Below, piece after piece: positions 17,026 to 25,464 of a stretch of DNA of 56,387 nucleotides (position 1 is the first letter of the stretch; each line of letters starts with the position of its first letter). The stretch covers positions 1 to 56,387 of the forward strand of contig JAFTNJ010000033.1 in assembly GCA_017451915.1 (NCBI GenBank). Direction: 5' to 3'. This DNA is from Clostridia bacterium. Its GTDB lineage: Bacteria; Bacillota; Clostridia; Oscillospirales; CAG-272. The notes under the pieces were generated by a model that worked only from the letters and a program-made list of their open reading frames with translations, was not told the origin of the DNA and searched no databases. Made by a program: the position numbers and the translations under genes.

Positions 17026-18234
17026 TCATTTTGTAAGGAGGTTCATCAGGGTATAGCCGTTTTCTACATAGAAATCCTTGCTCTCGGCACTTTTCTCGCA
17101 GAAGCAATCCACACCGCTCTCGGCTTTCTTGGGATCATAGATCATAAAGGGAACCGGCGTGATGGTATGGGTGCGCAGATGGATGGGCGTGGGATGGTCC
17201 GGAAGGATCATAATGCGGTAGTCCTCGCCGCAGGAGGCAAGATATTCGTGCACGGGAGCCAGGATCTTTTGGTCAATCAGCTCTACGGCGCGCACCTTGT
17301 TTTCCAGTTCGGCTCGGTGGCCGCATTCATCGGGCCCCTCTACGTGGATGTAAACGTAATCGTAGCCGTCACGGAAGGCTTGAATGGCGGCTTGGGCTTT
17401 GCCGTCATAGTTGGTATGCACGTTTCCGGTAGCACCATCGACGTCAATGGAATGCATACCGGCGCAAAGACCAATGCCCTTGATCAGGTCCACCGCCGAG
17501 ATCACCGCGCTATTCAGCCCCCATTTTTCCTTAAAGTTGGGGAGCTGGGGCTTTTTTCCGGGACTCCAGAGCCAGGCGGAATTGGCGGGCTTCAAGCCAC
17601 GTGCGCGTCTGGCCTCGTTTACAGGGTGATGGTTCAAGATCTCGTAGCTCTGCTTCATCAGATCCAAAAATTCCTTTCCACCGTCGGTCTCCCGGGGCAG
17701 ATACTCACCGATGCGTTTTCCAAGAATATCGTGGGGACGCATAAAGGGATATTGATCGTCGCCGTTTTTCCAGATCAGGCAGTGCCGATAGCTGACACCG
17801 GTATAAAAGCGACGGAGCTCGTTGCCGAGCGCGGCATCCAAAGCCTTGATCAGCTCGTTGGCCTCGGGGGTCGTGATCTCGTCGGCACTATGATCCAAAA
17901 TGATTTTATCCTCGTAGTCTCCCTCGTCACTCAACGTTACCACGTTGCAGCGGTAGGCGGTTTCATCGGGCTGCATTTCAATTCCCATGCTCACGGCCTC
18001 CAGGGGAGAGCGTCCCTTGGAATAAACCTTGGGATCAAAGGAGAGAATTGCCATATTGGCGGTGTCGCTCTCGGGAACCATGCCGGCAGGAACGTTGGAA
18101 ACGGTTCCAACCGTGGCGGTTTTTGCCAGTTGATCCATGCAGGGCTTTTTGGCAACCTCCATGGGGGTGCGATGGCCGAGGGACTCTATTTTTTCATCAG
18201 CCATTCCATCAGGAATGAGTACAAGGTATTTCAT
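17026..18234 (-). CDS. apgM: Cofactor-independent phosphoglycerate mutase-like (ApgM), possible alternative homoserine kinase
   Basis: The 402-residue alkaline-phosphatase-superfamily protein begins MKYLVLIPDGMADEKIE and has SDTANMAILSFDP, GRSPLEA, HVEGPDECGHR and ILPDHPTPI, the metal-binding blocks of archaeal-type phosphoglycerate mutases. In Clostridia this subgroup has been proposed to act as a homoserine kinase replacing ThrB, because it tends to occur with threonine genes; that is a family-level hypothesis. Here it is the first gene and thrC the last of one operon, which supports the link. No membrane segment. The start at 18234 follows GAAAGGAT. Confidence 0.88.
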   Translation of the reverse strand: MKYLVLIPDGMADEKIESLGHRTPMEVAKKPCMDQLAKTATVGTVSNVPAGMVPESDTANMAILSFDPKVYSKGRSPLEAVSMGIEMQPDETAYRCNVVTLSDEGDYEDKIILDHSADEITTPEANELIKALDAALGNELRRFYTGVSYRHCLIWKNGDDQYPFMRPHDILGKRIGEYLPRETDGGKEFLDLMKQSYEILNHHPVNEARRARGLKPANSAWLWSPGKKPQLPNFKEKWGLNSAVISAVDLIKGIGLCAGMHSIDVDGATGNVHTNYDGKAQAAIQAFRDGYDYVYIHVEGPDECGHRAELENKVRAVELIDQKILAPVHEYLASCGEDYRIMILPDHPTPIHLRTHTITPVPFMIYDPKKAESGVDCFCEKSAESKDFYVENGYTLMNLLTK

Positions 18235-18291
18235 GGTGTTTGGATCCTTTCGCGGGAGAGTATAGACTGGATTTGAAAATAACAAAACCAC

Positions 18292-18297
18292 ATTATA
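18292..18297 (-). promoter_or_regulatory. -10 element of the apgM-thrC operon (weak -35)
   Basis: On the minus strand TATAAT lies 57 bases before the apgM start. No good -35 hexamer is present at 16-18 bp; CTTTTG is the nearest. It is the only visible promoter candidate for the seven-gene operon. Confidence 0.5.
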
Positions 18298-18372
18298 TTA
18301 TATCACATCTTTTGCAAAAGAACAAGCCCATTTTCTCATTTTTCACGAATTTTATGAAAATTACTTTTTTTG

Positions 18373-18401
18373 TTGCAAAAGAAGAATTTATATGATAGAA
18401 T
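18373..18401 (+). promoter_or_regulatory. Promoter of the 18438 membrane protein gene
   Basis: TTGCAA (18373-18378), a 17-bp spacer and TAGAAT (18396-18401) lie 36 bases before the start. Confidence 0.7.
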
Positions 18402-18437
18402 AATAACAGATTATAAAAACAGGGAAGGGGAAAGATT

Positions 18438-19121
18438 ATGGAAACCCAACAAAACCAACGGGAAAAGGCGCTGGAAGAAGCCCGGCTCCGATCCAAAAAA
18501 ATGAAAAAAAGGATCCTTTTGACCCTTGGAAGCCTTCTTGCCGTTTTGGTGATTCTCATCGTTGCGGTGGCGTTGCTGGATGGACGGGGCTCGGATCCCC
18601 AGGTGCCTCCGCAATACAGCAACGAGGATTTTTATCCAACCTATCAGGGAGATATTCTTCTTTACGAGGACTACTTAGAGATGGATCGCACGGTGAGCTA
18701 TTGCTCGGATCCCTCGGGCTACGGGATTACATCCTCCATCAGCGATGACAATCGGAAGGATTTTAACAAGCAGGTTCTGTTCCTATATGATTTTATTCAG
18801 ATCCTGATTGCGGGGGACGAGGATGCCTACAACGCCTGTTTTAACGAGAATTATTACAAAACCAATCAAAGGCAGGCGGCCTTTACCCCCCAAATGATTT
18901 ATCGTACCACCATTACCTATCTGTCGGAGTCCGAGGATGGACGTGATAAGCTTTACGTATATCGGCTGGAGTATATGATCTTTGAAAATGACGGAACCTA
19001 TCGCAGAGACATTGCCAGCGATGCCAGCCGCCCGCAAACAATTACCCTTCGCGTAACCGAGGACGGAAGAATTTCGATTGAAAAATTGGTTACTTTAGTC
19101 ATTAATCACTCCGCTTCATAA
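18438..19121 (+). CDS. Single-pass membrane protein, unknown function
   Basis: The 227-residue protein has a charged Glu/Arg/Lys-rich cytosolic tail of about 24 residues, one membrane segment (about 26-47, LLTLGSLLAVLVILIVAVAL) and an external domain of about 180 residues rich in acidic and tyrosine residues. The external part has alternating strands near the end (LYVYRLEYMIF, TITLRVTEDGRISI) that could form a small cystatin- or NTF2-like fold, but I recognise no family. GGAAGGGGAAAG precedes the ATG. It is divergent from the apgM operon and upstream of, but separately promoted from, the NfeD-flotillin operon. Confidence 0.8.
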   Translation: METQQNQREKALEEARLRSKKMKKRILLTLGSLLAVLVILIVAVALLDGRGSDPQVPPQYSNEDFYPTYQGDILLYEDYLEMDRTVSYCSDPSGYGITSSISDDNRKDFNKQVLFLYDFIQILIAGDEDAYNACFNENYYKTNQRQAAFTPQMIYRTTITYLSESEDGRDKLYVYRLEYMIFENDGTYRRDIASDASRPQTITLRVTEDGRISIEKLVTLVINHSAS

Positions 19122-19158
19122 TTTTTCAAGATTTTTAAAAATATTTTCATGAAACCTA

Positions 19159-19187
19159 TTGACAATCACGTGACCGTGTGATATAAT
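19159..19187 (+). promoter_or_regulatory. Promoter of the NfeD-flotillin operon
   Basis: TTGACA (19159-19164), a 17-bp spacer and TATAAT (19182-19187) form a full consensus. The spacer contains ATCAC (19165-19169) facing GTGAT (19178-19182), and ATCAC recurs at 19191-19195, so an operator within the promoter is possible. Confidence 0.85.
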
Positions 19188-19220
19188 TGAATCACAACAA
19201 AGAAGAAAGGAGGCATTTCA

Positions 19221-19685
19221 ATGGGCGAATTTTTTGCAGAGTACGGTCTTGCATTGCTTTGGATCGCGGTAACTGCAGTCGCTGTGGTAGTCGAAACACA
19301 AACCTGTGATCTGGAATCTATTTGGTTTGTGCCCGGCGCGGTGGTTGCGTTGATCCTTGCTCTCATACCGCTCTCCTTCTGGGTGCAGCTGGTGGTGTTT
19401 ATGGCACTGTCGGCGGTATCGTTGATCCTGTTCAATCTGTTTTTCAAAAAACGGCTGCGTCCCAAAACCGAGGAAAAGACCAACGTTGACGCGTTGATCG
19501 GTGCTCACGGGATTGTGGAGGAAGAGATCAACAACCTGTACGAGAAGGGAAGTGTTAAGGTGAGAGGACTTGTCTGGACCGCACGCTCGGCAAATGACAC
19601 GGTTACCATTCCTGCCGGAAGCTTGGTAACTATTGTAAACGTATCCGGTGTAAAGCTGATCTGCGAGCTACCCTCGGCAGAATAA
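19221..19685 (+). CDS. NfeD-family membrane protein
   Basis: The 154-residue protein has about three membrane segments (roughly 10-28, 33-52 and 55-76) and a C-terminal OB-fold domain (about 85-150) with GAHGIVEEEINN and a VKVRGLVWTARS strand typical of NfeD. NfeD proteins are partners of SPFH-domain proteins and help organise membrane microdomains. It is the first gene of an operon with a stomatin-like and a flotillin gene, which is the standard association. A GAAAGGAGG site precedes the ATG. Confidence 0.9.
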   Translation: MGEFFAEYGLALLWIAVTAVAVVVETQTCDLESIWFVPGAVVALILALIPLSFWVQLVVFMALSAVSLILFNLFFKKRLRPKTEEKTNVDALIGAHGIVEEEINNLYEKGSVKVRGLVWTARSANDTVTIPAGSLVTIVNVSGVKLICELPSAE

Positions 19686-19724
19686 GCTGGTTCGTCCTAC
19701 ATTACACAAAAAAGGAGATTTGTT

Positions 19725-20651
19725 ATGGAAATTTTAGTTGTATTGGGGATCCTCTTGGTTCTTTGTGTCATCGTCGTTATTTCCAATATCCACATCGTGC
19801 CCCAGTCCAAGGCCTACGTGATCGAGCGCCTGGGGGCCTACCACCAAACCTGGAAGACCGGTCTGCACTTTAAGCTCCCTTTTATTGATCGCATTGCCAA
19901 AAAGGTCAATATGATGGAACAGGTTGCGGATTTTCCGCCCCAACCGGTAATTACCATGGATAACGTTCGTATGCAGATCGATACCGTCGTGTTTTTCCAG
20001 ATCACCGACTGTAAGCTCTACGCCTACGGACACACCACCCCTATGACGGCGATTGAAAATCTGACCGCTACCACCCTGCGTAACATCATTGGTGAGTTGG
20101 AGCTGGATAATACCCTGACCTCCCGTGACATTATCAACACCAAAATGCGTTCCATTCTGGACGAGGCTACCGACCCCTGGGGCATTAAGGTGAACCGCGT
20201 GGAGCTGAAGAATATCATTCCTCCCAAGGAGATCCAGGACGCCATGGAGAAGCAGATGAAGGCAGAACGTGAGCGTCGTGAAGCCATTCTGCGTGCCGAG
20301 GGTGAAAAGAACTCCACCATTCTCGTGGCACAGGGTAAGAAGGAATCCATGATTCTGGAGGCCGAGGCTGAGAAGCAGTCCCAGATCCTGCGTGCCGAGG
20401 CGGTTAAGGAAGCCAAGATTCGTGAGGCCGAGGGTGAAGCTGCCGCCATTCTGTCGATTCAAAAGGCAACGGCCGACGGTATTAAGATGATCAACGACGC
20501 GAAGCCCGGTGAGGGTGTGATCGCCATCAAGGGTCTGGAGGCATTTGCCAAGGCGGCTGACGGAAAGGCCACCAAGATCATCATTCCCTCCGAGATCCAG
20601 GGCCTTGCAGGTCTGGTAACCAGCATCAAAGAGCTGGGTGGAGATCAATAA
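19725..20651 (+). CDS. SPFH/Band 7 protein, stomatin-like
   Basis: The 308-residue protein has an N-terminal membrane segment (about 3-21) and an SPFH domain (about 22-190) with VIERLGAYHQTWKTGLH and GIKVNRVELKNIIPP, followed by an Ala/Glu-rich coiled coil (about 175-250) and a short C-terminal IIIPSEIQGLAGL motif. It fits the slipin/QmcA subgroup. It would oligomerise at the inner face of the membrane and form a scaffold with NfeD. It lies 39 bases after the NfeD gene and 42 before the flotillin gene, all with AAGGAG-type sites. Confidence 0.92.
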   Translation: MEILVVLGILLVLCVIVVISNIHIVPQSKAYVIERLGAYHQTWKTGLHFKLPFIDRIAKKVNMMEQVADFPPQPVITMDNVRMQIDTVVFFQITDCKLYAYGHTTPMTAIENLTATTLRNIIGELELDNTLTSRDIINTKMRSILDEATDPWGIKVNRVELKNIIPPKEIQDAMEKQMKAERERREAILRAEGEKNSTILVAQGKKESMILEAEAEKQSQILRAEAVKEAKIREAEGEAAAILSIQKATADGIKMINDAKPGEGVIAIKGLEAFAKAADGKATKIIIPSEIQGLAGLVTSIKELGGDQ

Positions 20652-20693
20652 TCAAATCATTCAACCAAACAAATAACCCAGGGAGGAAATAAA

Positions 20694-22103
20694 ATGGATA
20701 TTTTGCTTTATGTTGGACTTGGTATTTTGGGCTTGATCGTAATCGTTTTACTGGCAGGCTATTTGAAGGCTCCTCCGGACCAGGCGTTCATCGTTTCGGG
20801 TCTTGGAAAGAAGCGGATCCTGGTTGGTAAGGCAGGCTGGCACATTCCGTTCTTTGAGCGTGTTGACAAGCTTTCCCTCAACGTTATGCAGATCGATATC
20901 AAAACCTCGGAAGCGGTTCCCACCAACGAGTTTATCAACGTTCGCGTGGACGGTGTTGCAAACATCAAGATCTCCTCGGATCCCGATATGCTCCGCAAGG
21001 CGGCCGAGGCACTCCTGAATAAGCGTACCCCGGAGATCGTTGCCATTGTGACCCAGGTGCTGGAGGGTAACATGCGTGAGATCGTTGGCTCGGTCGGACT
21101 GAAGGAAATGGTTCAGGACCGTCAGGGTGTTGCCAAAAAGATCACCGAGAACGTAGTTCCCGATATGGAAAAGTTGGGCATTGAGGTTGTAAACTTCAAT
21201 ATTCAAAACTTTACCGATAACGCCAACACCATTGAAAATCTTGGTATTGACAACGTGGAAAAGATCCGTAAAGACGCGCAGATCGCCAAGGCCAATGCCC
21301 AAAGAGATATTGCCATTGCCGAGGCACAGGCACGCCAGGAGACCAACCGTGTCAAGGTTGATACCGATAAGCTGATCGCGCACCAGAACGCCGACCTCGC
21401 CATTGAGCAGGCGGAAATGAAGCGTCAGGCCGACGTAAAGAAGGCCGAAGCCGATGCCGCTTACCGGATCCAGGAGCAGGCACAGAGAAAGCTGATCGAG
21501 ATCGAGACCGAGAACGCCAACATTGCAAAGGCCACCAAGGAGGCCGAGCTGGCAGAAAAGCGCATTGCCATTACCGAAAAGGAACTGGACGCAAAGGTGC
21601 GCAAGCAGGCTGATGCAATGAAGTACAAGGAAGAAAAAGAGGCCGAGGCCGATCTGATCCGCCGTACCAAGGAGGCCGAGGCGAGAAGAATCGAAGCTGA
21701 GCAGGGCGCATTGGCTCTGCGTGCCGAGGCAGAGGCAAAGAAGTTTGCTATGCTGCAGGAGGCTGAAGGTATTCGCGCCAAGGGTGACGCCGAAGCAATC
21801 GCCATTGAAAAGAAGGCAGAAGCCCAGAAGAAGATGGGTGAAGCCTCCGTGCTGGAAATGTACCTCACCGCGCTGCCTGAGGTGGTTAAGAACGCCGCAA
21901 CTCCTCTGAGCCAGACCGACAAGATCGTAATGTACGGTGATGGCAACGCCACGAAGGTGGTCAGAGACGTAATGAACAGCGCCAACCAGATCATGGAAGG
22001 CATGAAGGAATCCACGGGCATTGATCTTAGCGCACTGCTTGCCGGTGTGGTGGGTGGAAAATTGGCTGCGCCCAAGACCGAGGAGCCTGTAGATAACGAA
22101 TAA
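20694..22103 (+). CDS. Flotillin-family SPFH protein
   Basis: The 469-residue protein has an N-terminal membrane hairpin (about 3-22), an SPFH domain starting PPDQAFIVSGLGKKRILVGKAGWHIPFFERVD, and a very long Glu/Ala/Lys coiled coil (about 190-390) with repeated EAE heptads, then a Gly-rich tail. This is the FloT/YuaG layout. In Bacillus flotillin gathers signalling and secretion proteins in microdomains. The pairing with NfeD and a second SPFH protein in one operon makes the call secure. The coiled coil leaves a long antisense open frame that is not a gene. Confidence 0.93.
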   Translation: MDILLYVGLGILGLIVIVLLAGYLKAPPDQAFIVSGLGKKRILVGKAGWHIPFFERVDKLSLNVMQIDIKTSEAVPTNEFINVRVDGVANIKISSDPDMLRKAAEALLNKRTPEIVAIVTQVLEGNMREIVGSVGLKEMVQDRQGVAKKITENVVPDMEKLGIEVVNFNIQNFTDNANTIENLGIDNVEKIRKDAQIAKANAQRDIAIAEAQARQETNRVKVDTDKLIAHQNADLAIEQAEMKRQADVKKAEADAAYRIQEQAQRKLIEIETENANIAKATKEAELAEKRIAITEKELDAKVRKQADAMKYKEEKEAEADLIRRTKEAEARRIEAEQGALALRAEAEAKKFAMLQEAEGIRAKGDAEAIAIEKKAEAQKKMGEASVLEMYLTALPEVVKNAATPLSQTDKIVMYGDGNATKVVRDVMNSANQIMEGMKESTGIDLSALLAGVVGGKLAAPKTEEPVDNE

Positions 22104-22144
22104 GTTGATTCGAACGTAATACATAACATCAAAGGAGAATGAAC

Positions 22145-23788
22145 ATGGCAGGCAACATTCAATTGCGTCAGGTTTCTTCTCTTGCCAAGGTGTTCCCGGA
22201 GAAAATTTTCTCCGGGAATATCTGCAATTCTTTGCAGGGGGCAAGAGGACAGGAGCTTTCTTATCAAATCGCGTATCGCTACAACGCGCCGCCCTTTGCT
22301 TTTCAAAAGTACAGGGTAGAGGTGTCTACGCCCTGGGAGGCGGAGACCAAGGTTTATTCCGTGGGCCTGGTTCCTACCGTACTTCCATGCTACCCCGGGA
22401 AATACGACGACGATTACATCTCCCACAAATCGGGTATTTTCCCCGATCCTCTGATTCCCTTGAAGAGCATGGTGATTACCGCCAGGACCGGTGTGTGGCA
22501 GTCGATCTGGATCTCGGTGAATATTCCCGAGGACGCACCGGCAGGGGAGTATTTCCTTACCGTTACCTTCCGTAGCGAGGAGGGAGATGTCCGCCGCCGT
22601 CGCATCCGTCTGTTGGTTCATCCGTGTAGCCTTCCCGCGCAGGATCTGATCTTTACCCAGTGGTTCCATTGTGACTGCATTGCCGACGCCCACGGGGTTC
22701 CGGTACTTTCCGAGGCCCATTGGGATCTCATAGAAAAATACATGAAGATGGCTTCGTCGGGTGGTATCAATATGATCCTGACCCCGGTGCTGACCCCGCC
22801 GCTGGATACCGCCATTGGTGGGGAGCGTCCTACCGTACAGCTGGTGGAGATCGAAAAGAAGGGGACCGAGTATTCCTTTGATTTTTCCAAGCTTGGCCGT
22901 TACGTAGAGATTGCCCGCCGTGTAGGTATGGAGTATCTGGAGATCAATCATTTCTTTACCCAATGGGGCGCGGCACACGCTCCCAAGGTAATTGCGAAAG
23001 AGAATGGGGAAGACCGCCGTATCTTTGGATGGGATACCGATGCCAACGGCGAGGATTACCGTAATTTCCTCTCTCAACTGTTGCCTGCATTGCTCTCGTA
23101 TCTGGATTCCATTGGTGTGGATCGCTCTCGGATTTATTTCCATATTTCCGACGAGCCTCGGGCGCATCATCTGGAGGCTTACAAAGCCGTAGCAACCTGG
23201 TTCCGACCCTTGCTCCAAGGATGTATGCAGATCGACGCTCTTTCCAACATTGATTTCTATAAAAACGGAATTTTGGAGCATCCCGTGGTCAATACCGACC
23301 GTATTCAGCCCTTCCTGGATGCCGGAGTGCCGGATCTGTGGTGCTATAACTGTTGCTCCCAGAGTGTTGGCGTGTCCAATCGCTTTCTTGCTATGCCTTC
23401 CTATCGAAATCGAATTCTTGGTGTGCAAATGTATAAGCACAATATGCGCGGATTTTTGCACTGGGGCTACAATTTCTTTTATAATCGGCTGTCCGAGGGC
23501 CAGATCGATCCGTACAAGGTAACCGACGCGGGAATCGGTTTCCCGGGGGGCGACTCCTTCAGCGTTTATCCCGGAGATAACGATGCCAATCCGTCGTTGC
23601 GCCTCAAGGTCTTTGCCCAAGGCATCGTGGATATGCGGCTTTTGAAGCTGGTGGAGAACAAGCTGGGCAGGGAACGGGTGATTGCCGAGCTGGATCGCAT
23701 TTGCGAGTGTGATCTTTCCTTCTCCTGTTATCCCAAAACCGATGCCGTGTATGATAAGCTTTACGATTTTATTTTTTCGAATATCTAA
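22145..23788 (+). CDS. DUF4091-domain protein, glycoside-hydrolase-like
   Basis: The 547-residue protein has an N-terminal beta-sandwich region (about 1-150), a TIM-barrel-like middle with HISDEPRAHHLEAY near 335 (acidic residues at the position of a catalytic pair), and a DUF4091 region (about 425-480) including GVQMYKHNMRGFLHWGYNFF and a downstream DPYKVTDAGIGFPGGDSF stretch. DUF4091 proteins are predicted carbohydrate-active enzymes with unknown substrate. No signal peptide is visible, so it is probably intracellular. The ATG at 22145 is chosen because AAAGGAG ends 7 bases before it; an ATG two codons earlier is too close to the site. It lies 41 bases after flotillin and may be cotranscribed. 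Confidence 0.88.
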   Translation: MAGNIQLRQVSSLAKVFPEKIFSGNICNSLQGARGQELSYQIAYRYNAPPFAFQKYRVEVSTPWEAETKVYSVGLVPTVLPCYPGKYDDDYISHKSGIFPDPLIPLKSMVITARTGVWQSIWISVNIPEDAPAGEYFLTVTFRSEEGDVRRRRIRLLVHPCSLPAQDLIFTQWFHCDCIADAHGVPVLSEAHWDLIEKYMKMASSGGINMILTPVLTPPLDTAIGGERPTVQLVEIEKKGTEYSFDFSKLGRYVEIARRVGMEYLEINHFFTQWGAAHAPKVIAKENGEDRRIFGWDTDANGEDYRNFLSQLLPALLSYLDSIGVDRSRIYFHISDEPRAHHLEAYKAVATWFRPLLQGCMQIDALSNIDFYKNGILEHPVVNTDRIQPFLDAGVPDLWCYNCCSQSVGVSNRFLAMPSYRNRILGVQMYKHNMRGFLHWGYNFFYNRLSEGQIDPYKVTDAGIGFPGGDSFSVYPGDNDANPSLRLKVFAQGIVDMRLLKLVENKLGRERVIAELDRICECDLSFSCYPKTDAVYDKLYDFIFSNI

Positions 23789-23790
23789 AC

Positions 23791-23827
23791 AAAAAAACAA
23801 GAACGCATCCTGCGTTCTTGTTTTTTT
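23791..23827 (+). terminator. Terminator of the NfeD-flotillin-DUF4091 operon
   Basis: A 17-bp perfect stem (A-run, CAAGAACGCA / TGCGTTCTTG, T-run) with a 3-base loop ends the operon. Confidence 0.9.
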
Positions 23828-23924
23828 GATAAAACTTCCTGCTTCGATAGAAATTCCTTGGGGTTGTTTTTGAAGGATTGACACAAACTGTCCTTGGAAA
23901 TCTTTCAAAAAAGGAGTGGAGCAT

Positions 23925-24719
23925 ATGAAAAAAAGGCTGATATGTTTTCTGTTCGTTTTGCTGTTCTGTGCAGGCGCGGTAATTCCGTGTTACGGTGCGT
24001 CGTCGTCCTTTCATTGGTACTGTGTTCACGTCAAGGATCACGTGCAGCCATCGGTGGGGCGGGAGATGGCCTTTGTGGAGGAGCTGGACGGCTACTATAT
24101 CGATCATCGCCACAGCGATCCCAACGATGCGGAAAAGGTGGTGTATCTTACCTTTGACGCAGGTTATGAAAACGGAAATATCGCAAAAATACTGGATGTA
24201 TTGAAGGAAGAGGAGGTTCCTGCGGCCTTCTTTATTCTGGGAAATCTTATCACCAAGAACACCGATCTTGTCAAGCGCATGGTGGAGGAGGGACACACGG
24301 TAGGGAATCATACGGTGCATCATCGGGATATGTCCGGTGTGGGTGAGAGTGACTTTCTAAAGGAACTGGAGGACCTGGAGAATCTGTTCCGGGAGCAAAC
24401 CGGCTATACCATGTCCAATTATTACCGACCTCCCGAGGGGTGCTTTAGCCGTGAGAATCTGGAGGTCGCGCAAAAGAACGGGTATAAAACGGTCTTTTGG
24501 AGTTTTGCTTATCCTGATTGGGACAACAATAAGCAGATGTCGGAGGAAAAGGCCAAAACCATCCTTTTGGAGAACCTTCACAACGGAGAGGTCATGCTTT
24601 TGCATCCAACGTCAAGCACCAATGCACAGATTTTAAGTGAGATCATTCGCGAGATGAAAGCGCAAGGCTATCGCTTTGGGCGCCTGGATGAGCTTGTGTA
24701 CGGGAGTCGGGAGCGATGA
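23925..24719 (+). CDS. pdaA: PdaA-like polysaccharide deacetylase (muramic delta-lactam formation)
   Basis: The 264-residue protein starts MKKRLICFLFVLLFCAGAV with a signal peptide ending near CYGA. The NodB domain carries LTFDAGYENGNIAKIL (the TFD-x-GYENG signature of PdaA rather than the usual TFDDGP), GNHTVHH, YYRPPEGCFS and WSFAYPDWDNN. PdaA removes the acetyl group from N-acetylmuramic acid so that muramic delta-lactam of the spore cortex can form. This is good evidence that the organism makes spores. The ATG at 23925 lies 8 bases after AAGGAG. It overlaps the next deacetylase by 4 bases. No obvious forespore-type promoter was found by eye. Confidence 0.9.
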   Translation: MKKRLICFLFVLLFCAGAVIPCYGASSSFHWYCVHVKDHVQPSVGREMAFVEELDGYYIDHRHSDPNDAEKVVYLTFDAGYENGNIAKILDVLKEEEVPAAFFILGNLITKNTDLVKRMVEEGHTVGNHTVHHRDMSGVGESDFLKELEDLENLFREQTGYTMSNYYRPPEGCFSRENLEVAQKNGYKTVFWSFAYPDWDNNKQMSEEKAKTILLENLHNGEVMLLHPTSSTNAQILSEIIREMKAQGYRFGRLDELVYGSRER

Positions 24720-25423
24720 GGGGGACCGGTTGGAAAAAAGCCAGAGTATGGGGAGCCGTAGTGCTGTCTCTGGCGTTGCTCTGCCCGCTGTTCAGCCTCT
24801 CGGTTTGTGGACAGCCGCCCACGGTTTACCGCTCGGTACAAACCGACACCATGAAGATTGCCCTGACCTTTGACGACGGCCCTCATCCCCGTCTGACGCA
24901 CGCGATTTTGGATATCCTGGAGCGTTACGATGTGCGTGCCACCTTTTTTATGGTTGGGGAGAACGTGGTGAATTATCCCGATGCCGCCCGGGAGGTGATC
25001 GATCGGGGACACGAGGTGGGCAATCATACCTTTTCCCATCCCTTGCTTGCGCAAGCCCCGGCCCAAAATCTATCCTGGGAGCTGGAGGCGTGTGAGCAGG
25101 CGTTGGAGGAGCTTTGTGAATATCGGCCGCATCTCTTCCGTCCCCCTCAAGGGGCCATTAATTCCATGGTGGAGGAATGCAGTCGGGAGGGAGACTACGC
25201 CCTGGTGCTCTGGAGCCTGGACACTCGAGATTGGGAGTGCAAGAACACCGAACAGATTGTGGATACCGTGCTTTCCAACGTACAGCCCGGGGATATTATT
25301 CTCATGCACGATTATATCGGCAGGCAAAGTCATACGCCGCAAGCCTTGGAGATCCTGCTTCCCAAGCTTCTTGAGCGGGGATTTGTTCCTACCACCGTTG
25401 GGGATCTTTTGGGAATTGAATAA
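24716..25423 (+). CDS. Polysaccharide deacetylase (NodB family), second copy
   Basis: The 235-residue protein has an N-terminal hydrophobic signal (about 12-30) and a NodB domain with TFDDGPHPRLT (D-D metal pair), GNHTFSHP, LFRPPQGAIN, LWSLDTRDWE and DIILMHD. The motif set is that of active peptidoglycan or chitin-type deacetylases such as PgdA. It overlaps pdaA by ATGA, so the two are coupled; they share limited sequence and have different signature motifs, so they are not a recent duplication. It is likely exported and acts on cell wall or cortex glycan. A terminator follows directly. Confidence 0.9.
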   Translation: MRGTGWKKARVWGAVVLSLALLCPLFSLSVCGQPPTVYRSVQTDTMKIALTFDDGPHPRLTHAILDILERYDVRATFFMVGENVVNYPDAAREVIDRGHEVGNHTFSHPLLAQAPAQNLSWELEACEQALEELCEYRPHLFRPPQGAINSMVEECSREGDYALVLWSLDTRDWECKNTEQIVDTVLSNVQPGDIILMHDYIGRQSHTPQALEILLPKLLERGFVPTTVGDLLGIE

Positions 25424-25427
25424 AGAA

Positions 25428-25458
25428 AAGAGCTGACGCGGATTCGCATCAGCTCTTA
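25428..25458. terminator. Terminator between deacetylase and DUF624-like gene
   Basis: The stem AAGAGCTGA / TCAGCTCTT with a 12-base loop sits between converging genes. The T-tract is short. Confidence 0.65.
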
Positions 25459-25464
25459 TTGTAA

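Noticed and set aside
19165..19182. Possibility that the CACGTG-containing palindrome is a known Firmicutes operator
   Set aside because: I could not match it to a specific regulator, so it is kept only as a weak observation.
21461..23908. An 815-residue minus-strand open frame over flotillin and DUF4091 genes
   Set aside because: It runs across two genes and the terminator, has no plausible ribosome site, and is a shadow of the repetitive coiled-coil codons.
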